Positions 45,096-56,162 of a DNA stretch of 64,000 bases are shown here, piece after piece. The notes below the pieces were generated by a model. It saw only the letters and a program-made list of their open reading frames with translations, was not told where the DNA came from and made no database searches. The translations under genes were made by a program, and so were the position numbers. Source of the stretch: Temnopleurus reevesii (lineage: Eukaryota > Echinodermata > Echinoidea > Temnopleuroida > Temnopleuridae). Each line of letters begins with the position of its first letter. Position 1 is the stretch's first letter. The stretch spans positions 1-64,000 of the forward strand of contig BQKZ01003051.1 in the NCBI GenBank assembly GCA_036244855.1. Reading direction: 5' to 3'.

Positions 45096-45573
45096 CTCTT
45101 TGACCGCTCGGGTTCGCTCGCTGCTCATCACATTGCTATCGGTTTCGATCGACGAAAACTTTTAATTTTGTATAAATTCGTTCTTACATGAAGTGAATGA
45201 TAAACGCCTTACTTAGGGTTAATAGTGGTATAGTGTTCGTATAGTGGTGTAAATGCCTTAAAATCCAAATTTACTACAACTAGTGTTATGAAACCTACAC
45301 AAAGCATCGACATGGTATAAAATACTCTCTAATTTGGAGTGTAGGTAGCCGGTGGAACAGTTAGGATCTGATTGGCAAAAGCTTGGAAAGCGCTTCGATA
45401 CAAAGTACTCTAACAGTTTGGAGGATCGGAAGAAACTCCTAAAAGCAGACGGTCTGATCGACGAAAAGGACGGAGGTAAAACAAAAAGAGCGGGAAGGAA
45501 CCTTGCACAGCTTACCAACATTTTCAGGGTGGAAGAATCCAGTGACCGAATGGTTAAACGAAATCTACGGAAT

Positions 45574-46346
45574 ATGAAATGTTTCTTCACCGCAACATGG
45601 TTTCTTTTAAGTTGCATCATTTCATGGAATATGGCTGAAGGTAGGTTCAACACTCTTTAACCCTTTACCCAACGATTATATCTGTTGTAAGTGTAACATT
45701 TCATGCATGTGTTTTTTTTTTTAATGATATACTATGTTAAATTCTGAGTTTTGTCATTTTACACATTGTCAGTGTAAATATTCATGTATACTTTTTTTTT
45801 TAAATCTATATATTTTTTTTAATTTAAGTTCTCTTTTAATCGCTGAGTTATGTTATTGTATGTTCGCGTACTTTTTATTACGCAGGATCGCTTTTTGAGG
45901 GCATCCTGCTAAAATATCGGTCAAAAGATAAAATAAATGAATTAATTTGCTGAGACGGGTAGCGGGTTGGAGCCCCCATTCTTCAGTAAATACGCGCGAA
46001 CACTAACATTAACAGCCCTAACTCACTGTAAGCAGAATGGACAAAGGCCTGGAACAAAGTAAAGAGCCTCCATTCAAGCATTGATAATAGCTACATAGAC
46101 ACGAATTCTATGCTTCCTCTTCTGTGGAAAAATGTTGAACAAGTGTCGCACCTGGGACTTTCTTTTGTGATCATGAAGCTATTGTGTATACTTGAATGAC
46201 GTTCACTTTGTCCCAGTCATTTGGCTGCTCTGCTCACAGTGAATTTTCAAGATATTCCGCGGTCATTCCTGATCATCAGACAAAGATGTGTCGTCGCAAA
46301 GGTGATGATGGTGATGATGATGATGATGATGATGATGAAGATGATA

Positions 46347-46391
<45 letters not shown>

Positions 46392-49300
46392 ATGATGGTG
46401 ATGATTATGATGATGCATGGTTTGTTTTCCTGTGCTCATGACTTACTGCCATCAATTTGTAATAGATCATTTGTATAAAAAAAAATGAAATAATATGAAT
46501 AAATGAATAAATAATAAATACAAATAAATAAATAAATCATTCATAACGTATACTACGCGGCAATCTGAAAATATTCATTTATCTAATTTTAGATATTACT
46601 TCTCTCGAACAACAATTCCATATGCTAGAACGAATAGCTTGCCCCTTGCCATTAAATCATCACCCTTATGTATATAGTACTTTTAAACAAAATTATAAGA
46701 AATTTTTAATCAATAATTAATTGTTTTTATGTCGTTCACGGATATCCGTCTTGCCTTGTGTTTGTGCTGTTAGGTTTTATTGTTCTTTATCTTCTGCAAT
46801 ATTTTGTAAGGGATTAACATTGGTATGCCATTTAGCCTTTGTTAATCCCCACATTTGTATTAGCTCTGTTTTTATGTATTCTCTTGGCAGTCCTTTGTAT
46901 ATACCCTTTTTGTTTTTATACAAATGTAGAAGAAATGGAAATGAATCGAAAAGGTATCAAAAGGACAAAAATAAAGAGAAATATATGTAAATTCAACACG
47001 CATACATCAATTGCAGGAAATTGAAACTGAAAGAAATCGAATATCAATTTTACCACTTCAGTGGCATACCCGCAAATCGTATTATTTCAATTTAAGTGTC
47101 GTTCGCATGATCTTTTATATCATTAAATTCCTATTTCAAGTATTTTAATGGACATTCAAAGGGCAGTATTCCATCGAACTATGGAACAAAAATAATCATT
47201 GATTTCCCTTTTTTCTTTTCCTATATAGAATGAAAAAAAGTCCTGGTTAGATTTTAGGGCCTTATAATTAATTCCACATGAAAGAAATTCGGGAATGTGT
47301 TTCAAAACAAGTTCCTTTAATTTTGCTTGTAGGCAGTATTTTGTGAATAATTTGTTTGGCATCTTTAAAGAATATAATATATAACTTTCCAAATTTTCTG
47401 GGCTGTTCAATGACCCCCCCCCCCAAAAAAAGAGAAAAAAACGGGCAAAGCCTCTGAAAAATGTGGAAGCGCCGTGGTGTAGTGGTTCTGACTCTCGCCT
47501 TTCAATCAGAGGGTCGTACGTTCGTATTCCACTAATGTACTTAATTTCCTTCAGCAGGCAATTCATCCACATAGTGCTGCACTCGACCTAGGTGAGGTAA
47601 ATGGGGACGGCAGGAAGAAATTCCTTTTAATGCGAGCGCTATAATGGTTGCCAGCTAAAGCCGGGTTATCATGAGTGTAAAGCTTTCAGCGCCGTGAGCA
47701 CTAAGGTGGACCTGTGCGCTATACAAGTATCCACAATTATTATTATTATTATTATTATCATTATTATTACGTAATACCTTAATACCGACGTTTTCATGCC
47801 ATGGAATTAACTTACTTCCTAATGAGCTATAACAGATTGAAAAACTATAGTCCAACATGACATGTAATTCCGTTACCACCCGTGATATAGAATTGTGTAA
47901 TTTCAAATGTAAAAATAATCTATATATATTTAATTATTATTGTTATTGTTATTATTATTATTGTTATTATCATTATTATTATTGTTATTATTATTGTTAT
48001 TATGATCATTACTATTATCATCATTAATATCGTGGGGAGATCGTTCTTTTTCTCATGCTGGCCCAACCCACTGGAATACGCTCCCACCAATCATTAGAAA
48101 TTGCACTTCTGCCGATAAATTTAAACAGAACCATAAGACTCACTTTTTCAATATCTCTTACTCATAACTCCAACTTCAAGCAGCATTCTTTCTACCTTTC
48201 TACATTCAACCTTTCCTCCAACTTTCCTCTACTATTCTTTACTGTGCCTTGAGCATCCAGCAGGATGGATTCGGCGCTTTATATATTGCATCTATTATCA
48301 TTGTTATTATTACTATTATTATTGTTATTCTTTTTAACAGCTTATGAGAGCAATGTTACGACAGAGAAGCAGTTGGTTAAGAGACTGCTATCAGAGTACG
48401 GTGATACTTCGGTTCGACCAGTAAGAGATCATCTTAAACCAGTGGAAGTTTACTTCAGAATGATTTTGATTGAGCTGATAAACTTGGTAAGTTTGCAACC
48501 CATGAAAGCATCCACTAAATACCACCGAAAACTACAAGACCATAGGCCCCGGTCACATAGGACCCCGGAAGCAATATGATTCACCCCGACTCTTTGTTAA
48601 GTCACAGTTAACTGCCTCAGAACAACGAGTCGGGGTGAATCGTGTTGCTTCCGGGGTCCTATGTGACCGGGGCTTTAGATCGTGCGACCGTACGATATTG
48701 GGTACGACCAATTTGTCCAAACACTGCATGAAACACTCTAGAATACATCGTCTTACGGCGAGGTACTTGATATTGGAACTTGATGAAGTATCAATTATGA
48801 ATTAACTCGCCAAGAGACGACGTATTTTGGCGTGTTTCAGTATTTGCAAAATTGGTCATAAAGTCGTACGACTTAAAGCCTTACTAGTAGCGGTGGTCTT
48901 CAACGGAGATAAACAGCTATTGTTCTATACATTATCACAAACATAATAGATATATTCCACACAAACGTTAACACTTTAAACAAATAACATTTGGAATATT
49001 AGGAAAAAGAATTGGCTGGGCTAATTACTTTGACAGAATTGACTCTGTTCTTTCAAACTGAAGTGTGACGTTATTCATATTATGTTTGACCTTTTGTTCC
49101 ATTTCTCATTTAATAGGATGAACGGGGTCAGATGGTGTCAATTCGCTCGAACATGCGATTGGTAAGGATTTGGTTTTATTGTTCACTTTTTTTAAGTCGC
49201 TATATATAGTTTTTGTTTCCGTAATCGGAGTATTTAAAGTGCAATTTTAACGAGGTCATACATAATAAACCTAGGCATTTTAAAGGTAAACAGTTCAGAT

Positions 49301-52300
49301 ACTCAAATCAATATATGCAATAATACTTGGAATACAATGGAATTTCTACATCCGTAAACTTACCCTGGATTGAGTTTTTATTCTCTTGATACCTATAAAA
49401 GCTTCATTATTAGCAAATTGCCCTGAATCAATGTTTCATCATCCGCCAATATACATGTTAACTTACTTTTCTTGACAACAAAAATACTTTAATCCAATTT
49501 AAATACATTACTTGTTGCTGGGTAGGGAAGGTCTCTGGCAAGCTTTCGGAAGAACAGCCTTTATGAACACAGAAGGCGATTTTTATTTAGTAAGCTGTTA
49601 GTAAACCTTCCTCTTGAAAAAAGACACCCATGATCACTATGAGCGGAAGAGAGAACGGACTGAAACGAATTAGACAACTTCCATTCAAGTATTAACAGTA
49701 AATAGATATACCAAGGAAGTTGACTTCCCTCTTATTCTGCGGGGAAACGTCGAACTTATGTCGCACCTACACGGTTAAGAGAGAGACCACGAGAGAGAGG
49801 GAGATAGGGAGAGAGAGAGGCAGGGGAGGGAGGAAGAAAGAGAGAGAGAGAGAAAGAGAGGGGGAGAGGGGGAGAGAGAGAGATTGGGGGGGGGGGGGGG
49901 GGTGTTAGATCACATACTGAAAGGATACACCTTAGCGTTTTAGCCTTCGTCAACCCAATGCTCCCTGGACACACAAAGACGCAGGTCATACGATGGACTG
50001 ACGTTCGACGTACGCTCCTCGACCGCAACGTCAGTCCACCGTCTGATCAGCGTATAGTGTGCGCTCGGGGAGTGTTTTTAATTTTCAAGAAATCTGTGCC
50101 GACGCAGGCTACAAACGCAAAGATGTCAGTCTGCCTTAGAGTACACCCATTGCGTTGTTGCTATGTCAGAATCTCTTTCTAGGTGACACAATACAACACA
50201 ACATTTAGACCCCGTCCCGTTGTGAATATAATTTTATTTATAATAGACATGGATAGATGAGTACCTTCAGTGGGACCCAGAAGAGAATGGAGGGATCTAC
50301 AACATTACGCTCAAGATGAACCAAGTCTGGAGACCCGATGTAGTCCTGGATGAAGAGTAAGTGTCCTGAAGGAATTCCTTTAAAAGGGGCAATCCAGGGC
50401 GGTGTTTCACCAAGTCGTTCTTAAAGTTACGCACGACTTTGAGAAAGACTGGAGTATGTTAACGAGTACAAATCGCGTATCATTCTTGTTCAGATCAGTA
50501 CAACAAATGATACCAGTCGTGCATAAAGTCGTTCTTAAAGTCTTTTGTAACTTGGTGAAACACCGCCCTGGGAGGTTTTTCACCAATATAAGATAGACTT
50601 AACGCACGTCTTTAAGTTCAACTGGTATCAGTTTTTGCGCAAAATGCGCGTAATAGTGTGAACCATTACGCACTAGAAGGGATACCAGTCAAACTTAAAG
50701 TCGTTCTTAAAGTCTTTCTTATCTTGATGAAGCACCTCCCAGGGCGGTGTTTCACCAAGATAAGGAAGACTTTACGCGCGACTTAAAGTTCGACTGGTAT
50801 TAGTTCTAATGATAAATGACAAATGGCATTACGCGTATTCAGCGCAAGAACTGATACCAGTATAACGTAAAGTCGCGCGTAAAGGCTTTCTTATCTTGGT
50901 GAAACTCCCAGGGCGGTGTTTCACCAAACTAAGAAAGACTTTAAGAACGACTTTAAGGTCGACTGGTATACGTTCTTGTGCGTAATGATTCATTGTATTA
51001 TGCGTATATACCACAAGAACAGGGACCAGTCAATCGTAAAGTCGTTCTCAAAGTCTTTCTTATCTTGCTGAAACACCGCCTATGTTATTTTGTCAAAACA
51101 TGTATATATTTAACGACTTAAAATCAAAGAAGATTTTCATTCCACTTTCATCAATATACTTTTCTCCTGATTTTTAAACTTTAAAAAAAATGGTGGTAAT
51201 TTTCAACATAAACAGTTCTCGAGATGACGAAGTCCAAATATCGTATTAGCCTGCTGCGTCATCTCGGTGCTTGTCATAATTCTATCTATTTTTTTCTAGC
51301 CTAGACCGTGGTTTCATAAGCCTGCCAGAAGCCGAGACATTCGTCATTGTTCAACACACTGGAGTGATGGACTGGCTTTTCCCTGCTATTACTACCAGCG
51401 CCTGTAAGGTCAACATCAAATATTTTCCATTCGACACACAGCAGTGCAACCTCACATTCTATCCCTGGACTCTGGATGATAGCAAGGTAAGGACAATCTT
51501 TAGGAACCATCATTTTAAGATACTTTCAGACCAGTCTTTGGAATCTTCTGGGACCATTCTTTGGACTCCTTTGGGGCCACCCTTTGGCATTCTTTGTGGC
51601 CACCCTCTGCAATTCTAAGGGACCATCTTTGAAATTCTTGGGGACCATTCTTTGGGACAATCTCCTGGAATCCTTAATTAAGGTCAATCCTTTAAAATCA
51701 TTTAGGCTCATCCTTTAGAATTCATTGGGGCAATTTTCTAGTATCGCTTGGGGCCCTCCTCTACGATCCTACCATTCTTTGGAATCCTTAGGGCAATCGT
51801 CTGAAATCCTTAATGACCATTCTTTAGAATCCCTTGGGGTCTTCCATTCAAATTCTCAGAAGCTATCGTTTAAAATCCTTAGGGATCATTCTTTGGAATC
51901 AACTGGGACCATCCCAAGGAATCCTCTTCAGGAACCCTCAAGGTTCGGTATTTGTTGGTGGTTCAGCATCTCCAGATAATATCAAGCTGGACGTTAGAAT
52001 AACAAAATGATGGCCAATCATAATGGACTTAGCTTTTGTTAGTCTACCTTGCTGGTCCAGCAAACAAGTCCAGGGGCCTGTAACATAAAAAAGATACGAT
52101 TAATTGACAAGTATTCGTATCTCTGTGGTACATGTTTTTTTCCATAGACTTACGAGTAATGTTTTTCCATAGACTTACGAGTAATGTTTATTGTAAGTTC
52201 AATTGAATATTTTATGTTAGAGGTACCAGAGGGGACTGCCTGCACTATTGTATGCTACCTGACAAATCTTTAATAAATATTTAGCCGCTATTTTCCTGCT

Positions 52301-55300
52301 TAATCCCCAATTTCAGATGCGGTTCTTCGCGTCAACTGATGAAGATGCTTTGCAGACTCGTTACATCAAGAACGGCATTTGGTCCTCGACGGACTTCACG
52401 CCTCAAAACTTCAGCTACAAATACCTCTGCTGTCCGTACCCCAACGATCACATCCGCTACCGGCTCACCTTTCAACGGGAATCTGCTTTCTTCATTTCAA
52501 ATATTATCATTCCCGCCATTTTCTTGACGACGCTGATGCTGGTTGGCTTCTGGTTGCATCCCGACACCGGAGAGAAGATCGCATTATCTGTGACGAACCT
52601 GCTCGCTTTGATTCTGTTCCAGCAACTCGTCAGCGACAGTATGCCACCCGTCGGGGAACCCAAATCGATCATAGGTATAAGCTCAAAATTGTTACATTTT
52701 TTTTTATATCTAAATCATCACTTCCAACACTTATGGGGTGTTGCTCAAAATCAACTGCAAATCAACTGCAACTTTGCACATTGTAACGCGCATTTTCATT
52801 AGCGCATGGTGCGCGCATTTAACAAGACGCGCATGAAACAATGATTTTGATTGATGTATTCCAATCAACTGCAACTTACGATCAATTGCAAACTTTGAGC
52901 AACACCCCCTTAGTCAATGAATCCAAGCAATCTAAGTTTATTTCACAGAATTAAAAAAAGGTTTAACACTCTTTGGTTGTGTTCATAACGTTGTTCGTAG
53001 AGGCATGAACTATGGCGGAGTTGGCACCTGAGAAAGGGTCAACAGGCGTTTTGGAGTGTCGTGCTTACCTCTACAGACATCTTATGAAGCAGCATTAAAT
53101 TGTACCCCACCCTCCCCTCTCTCTCTATATATATCTCTCTCACTGGGTGACTTCAAGTACAGTGTTAAACGCTAGTGTTGGTGTTCCAGCAAAATCAACA
53201 CCAGCCTCAACACCAAACTTGAAGTCTGTCGGTGTTTCGGGTAGACCTTGCAAGATTCTGACGTATTTCCGGTCGTTTCTGTATCACTTCTGTAAACTGA
53301 CAAACGGTGTTGGAGCTTGGTTTACGGACCGTTTTGCTCTCTCAACACCAACACCAACACCGAACACCGTACTTGAAGTCACCCACTGTCTTTTAATTTC
53401 TCTTTCTCCCTGTCATTCTCTCCAGTCACATGTCTCTTTATGCTCGTAGTCCTGAGCGCCTTCGCAGTATTATTCTCCGTGCTGGTCCTGCGTCTGTACC
53501 ACCGTGATGCCACCACAATCCCTCCACGATGGGCCTTCTTGATTCTCAATCATTGGATAGCAAGAAGAAAGAACAAAAGTTATATCAGGTATGGACAGCA
53601 TTACTAGAGGTGGGGAAATGTGCTAGGAGGTTGCAATTGATCGGCTTTTGATGTGCCATTGAAAGAAAAGATATGAAGAAACGCGATTAAAATGCACGTA
53701 CATTAAAAAAAAATGGACCCAGATTGCCCTTGAGCATGTGCAGTATTTTTCTCCATGGTGGTTTTCGCCTGTACACTCATGGTCTTATAGGGTAGTCGTC
53801 ATGCATGGGAAGCAATGCTCGAGGGATAGTGGTCCTTGGGATAGTCATTCAGGAAGATCGGTTGTCCAAGGGATAGTTGTCCTAGGAGTGTATATAGTTG
53901 TCTAAGGGTAGTTGTCCTGGGGTATAGCTGTCCTAATGGGGGTGGTTCTCCAGGGAGGTAGGTTGTCAAAGGGTGGCTGTCTGCGATTGTCCTATTAAGA
54001 GTGCGGCGGTTGTCTTGGGGTAGTTCTCCTAGCTGGTAGTTATCTTGAGACGTCTGTACCTTCGCGATGCCACTACGATCCCTACGCGATAGACCTTCTT
54101 GATTCTCAGTCATTGGATAGCAAGACGAAAAAATAAAAGTTATATCAGGTATGGACAGCGTTACTAGAGGTGGGGAAGGGTGCTAGAAGGTTGCAATTGA
54201 TCGGCTTTTGATGTGCCATTGAAAAAAAGATATGAAGAAAAGCGATTAAAATGCACGTACATTAAATTATTTTGGGGACTCAGATTGCCCTTGAGCATGT
54301 GCAGTATTTTTCTCCATGGTGGTTTTCTCCTGTACACTCATCATGCATGGGAAGCAATGTTCGAGGAATAGTGTTCCTTGTGATAGTCATTCATCAGGAA
54401 GATAGGTTGTCCTGGGGATAGTTGTCCTCAGACGGCTGTTGTACAAAAGGTTGTCCCGGATAGCTGTCCTAGGAGTGTATAGTTGTCTAAGGGGGTGTTG
54501 CTCAAAAGTTGCAATTGATCGCAAGTTGCAGTTGATCGGAATGCGCCAATCAAAATCATTGTTTTATACGCGTCTTGTTGAATGCGCATACCATGCGCGA
54601 ATGAAAATGCGCGTTACAATTTTCAAAGTTGCAGTTAATTTGCAGTTGATTTTGAGCAACACCCCATAAGGGTAGTTGTCCTAGGGCATAGTTGTCCTAA
54701 TGGAGGTGGTTATCCAGGGAGGTAGCTTGTCAAAGGGTGGCTGTCTGCGACTGTCCTATCAAGAGTGCGGTGGTTACCTTGGGATTGGTTGCCCTAGGAG
54801 TGTAGTTATCCTGAGACGTCGGTGCCATCGCGATACCACTGCAATCCTTCCACGAAGGGCCTCTTTATATTCTCAGTCATTGGGTAGAAATAGCTGACAA
54901 CAAAAGTTATCCAAGTTATGAATGCGTGAGGCAGGGTCATAAATATAATGGGCCGGTTACCTAGATCTTCGGAGCAACACGATTAAACACGACTTTTTAT
55001 TCGGAGGCAATACACTCCGGGGGGCCATTTCATGAAACTTTGTCAGCAACAAAATTAGTCACCGGAGACAAATCCAGTGAAATCCTTGATTCTGATTGGC
55101 TTAAAACCACTGCCGCTGACTGGTGTTAGGGCAACTGTCGGAAAATCCGCTGTTGTGGCACTGACTAATTTTTATAAAATGGCCCTCCGTCCTCTATTTG
55201 ACTGGGGCTTAGCGCCACACCTTCGACATCGGCAAGGGAACGAGGGGGAAGGTGTTCTGGAAAGTTTCAAGTGCTGGGCGATTGATTTACCATTTACCAT

Positions 55301-56142
55301 TTAATGATTAGATAAATGTGCAAGACTCAAATTAAAGTCAGTCCGTCATGATCAACAGGAATTCCGGTTGCGAGCGCGAACGGACGGCGTGTTGCGTGAT
55401 GATGATATGATGAATTTAGATTTAAAGGCGTTTCTCATTCAATTCTGAATATTTACGCGTATTGGCAACAATGATATTTAAACATTTCCTTGCTTACGCA
55501 CCTTGCCAAGCTGAGAAACTCGGAGCACTTCGTACGACTTTCCGATGCTTGTTGTCGTCGCGTGTATATTGATTTGTCCCCTCTTTGGATTCGTTTGTTT
55601 CTAAAAACATGCGGAACACATACGTTTGCGACTACCGAGATGTGAACTAGCGACATAAAGCTTGCTTACTCGCTATTCCAGGTAAAAAAAAAATCTGTGC
55701 TTTTTCTGCTCGGCACTCTTCGCAATCAAAATGGCAGCGGACAGTTTGGCTCCTAACCGGAAGTCATGTCGATCATGACGGACTGACTTTAAGCGTTTCA
55801 GTTGGTCACCAACTTGCAATATATTTTGCCATCGATCGCATCTTTCTTAGCAAACAGGTTTTTTTTATTTCATTCATTTGTAGCATATTCATCTTTCGTT
55901 TTCTTTTCAGAAAGTTCTACCACTTGGATAGCAAATTCGCCAATGCTGACAAGTGCAACGGGAATGCTGAAATAACCATTCAAGAGTCGAAGGGCGAAAA
56001 TGAAGAGAATGTTGACGAAAGAAATAGGTATCTATGGAAACAGCTGGCTCTGGCCTTCGACAGTTTTTGTGGAACCATTATGTGTATGAGTATGCTAGGG
56101 ACATTCGCGTATGCTATCATCAGTTTCCTAGCGGGGATGTAA
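45574..56142 (+). CDS. nicotinic-acetylcholine-receptor alpha-like Cys-loop channel subunit, 8 coding exons
   Basis: Pentameric ligand-gated cation channel subunit of the plasma membrane. Exons: 45574-45640, 48341-48486, 49117-49161, 50247-50356, 51300-51486, 52317-52674, 53426-53588, 55911-56142 (1308 nt, 435 residues, phases agree). Exon 1 is a signal peptide from MKCFFTATW; an in-frame extension back to 45352 is open, but the hydrophobic stretch starts here. The 45-nt exon 3 (DERGQMVSIRSNMRL) is typical of the family. The Cys-loop is C158-C172 with FPFDTQQC. Vicinal C223-C224 (YLCC) marks an alpha-type subunit. M1 begins near FFISNIIIPAIF, and GEKIALSVTNLLALILFQQL is the M2 start, its GEK typical of cation channels. 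M3 (exon 7), a short cytoplasmic loop and M4 (LAGM end) follow. Loop A has D121 where muscle alpha has Tyr93, and loop B reads WTLDD in place of WTYDG. Ligand unknown. Confidence 0.95.
46023..46241. mobile_element. MITE family G copy
   Basis: Left CACTGTAAGCAGAATGGACA and right TTTGGCTGCTCTGCTCACAG form inverted ends. Lies in receptor intron 1. Confidence 0.8.
46298..46415 (+). repeat. (GAT)n microsatellite
   Basis: Interrupted GATGAT tract in receptor intron 1. The poly-Asp and poly-Met frames across it are not genes. Confidence 0.95.
47463..47769 (+). mobile_element. tRNA-derived SINE copy
   Basis: Head GTGGAAGCGCCGTGGTGTAG with 'gtggttctgactctcgcctt', body 'ttccttcagcaggcaattca', tail 'gtgcgctatacaagtatcca' and (ATT)n. 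Same family as 14964. Confidence 0.87.
47930..48333 (+). mobile_element. (ATT)n tract and LINE 3' end abutting receptor exon 2
   Basis: After an ATT/GTT microsatellite (47935-48035), 48055 onward encodes LEYAPT in one frame and WNTLPPIIRNCTSADKF in another, then FFNISYS and a stop, an RT C-terminal tail like that at 14190. The 3' UTR with GAGCATCCAGCAGGATGGAT and a (TTATTA)n tail runs to within about 8 nt of the exon 2 acceptor AACAG at 48336-48340. Confidence 0.78.
48546..48673. mobile_element. MITE family B copy
   Basis: Near-perfect palindrome GGCCCCGGTCACATAGGACC to GGTCCTATGTGACCGGGGC, in receptor intron 2. Confidence 0.95.
49636..49906. repeat. half copy of MITE family G, then GA-rich tract with G run
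   Basis: 49636-49770 resembles the left half of family G ('cactatgagcggaagaga', 'acaacttccattcaagtatt'). It is followed by (GA)n with GGGGAGAGG blocks and a run of 17 or more G near 49886-49903, in receptor intron 3. Confidence 0.7.
50397..51082. mobile_element. array of four abutting family-C palindromic MITEs
   Basis: Copies at about 50397-50570, 50569-50743, 50742-50913 and 50911-51082 share or abut their terminal GGGCGGTGTTTCACCAA or GGGAGGTTTTTCACCAA ends ('caccgccctgggaggt', 'cctcccagggcggtg'). Each is self-complementary, with ACTGGTATC and ATACCAGTC halves. Copies 1 and 2 differ in arm sequence, so these are separate insertions or variants, not one tandem amplification. They lie in receptor intron 4. 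Confidence 0.85.
51505..51945 (+). repeat. degenerate minisatellite, unit about 25-30 bp
   Basis: Repeats variations of 'gggaccattctttggaatcc' about fifteen times in receptor intron 5, starting some 20 nt after the exon 5 donor. Frames reading IPRNP/SLESLG are repeat artefacts. Confidence 0.85.
52073..52222. mobile_element. MITE family D copy (diverged)
   Basis: Left end GGGGCCTGTAACATAAAA. The right end is eroded to TTTTATGTTAGAGG. Internal 'ccatagacttacgagtaatg' is duplicated. The intact relative is at 56163-56291. Confidence 0.7.
52734..52909. mobile_element. MITE family A copy, reverse orientation
   Basis: Ends TGGGGTGTTGCTCAAAATC and TTTGAGCAACACCCCC, flanked by TTA. The interior is family A read from the opposite strand ('caaatcaactgcaactttgc'). 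It lies in receptor intron 6. Confidence 0.88.
53141..53388. mobile_element. MITE family E, 248 bp
   Basis: Terminal repeats CACTGGGTGACTTCAAGTAC and GTACTTGAAGTCACCCACTG are complementary with one mismatch and continue for a few more bases. The interior is rich in 'caacaccaacacc'. It ends 37 nt before receptor exon 7. Confidence 0.85.
54049..54915 (+). pseudogene. two decayed copies of receptor exon 7 3' part (54049-54147, 54817-54915)
   Basis: Both resemble the end of exon 7 (53426-53588), RLYHRDATTIPPRWAFLIL. Recognisable pieces are 'cgatgccactac', 'gacctt/ggcctc' and 'tctcagtcattggatagcaa'. Stops and indels break both. The first is followed by the same intron sequence as the real exon ('ggtatggacagc', 'tagaggtggggaa'), so exon end plus about 460 bp of intron was duplicated as a 560-bp unit. 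'gtagttgtccta'-type minisatellite fills the spaces. Confidence 0.83.
54491..54665. mobile_element. MITE family A copy
   Basis: Ends GGGGGTGTTGCTCAAAAG and TTTTGAGCAACACCCC, flanked by TAA on both sides. It is inserted inside the duplicated exon 7 intron unit. Confidence 0.9.
54951..55208. mobile_element. MITE family B copy split by another element (about 55018-55197)
   Basis: Left arm 'gccggttacctagatcttcg' with 'aacacgattaaacacgact'; right arm remnant 'tatttgactggggctt'. Between them lies a roughly 180-bp sequence from GGGGGCCATTTCATGAAACT to TTTATAAAATGGCCCTCC, whose own ends (GGGCCATTTCATGAAA / TTTATAAAATGGCCC) are partly complementary. Confidence 0.7.
55336..55788. mobile_element. 453-bp inverted-repeat element flanked by TTAA
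   Basis: AGTCAGTCCGTCATGATC at the left is exactly complementary to GATCATGACGGACTGACT at the right, and TTAA lies on both sides. Further inner complementarity (CCGGTT, AACCGG) follows. A TTAA duplication is characteristic of piggyBac-type elements; no transposase is present and the ends do not show the usual CCY start. Lies in receptor intron 7. Confidence 0.75.
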
Positions 56143-56162
56143 CGCACATGTGAAGCTGTTCC

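Noticed and set aside
45352..45573. Longer N-terminus for the receptor
   Set aside because: The frame is open, but it would place about 74 charged residues before the signal peptide; the ATG at 45574 directly precedes the hydrophobic segment.
50397..51082. CRISPR-like array
   Set aside because: The repeats are four palindromic mobile elements of about 170 bp in an animal intron, without short spacers.
51505..51945. Extension of receptor exon 5
   Set aside because: A GTAAGG donor ends exon 5 at 51486 and exon 6 joins in phase; the following frame is minisatellite.
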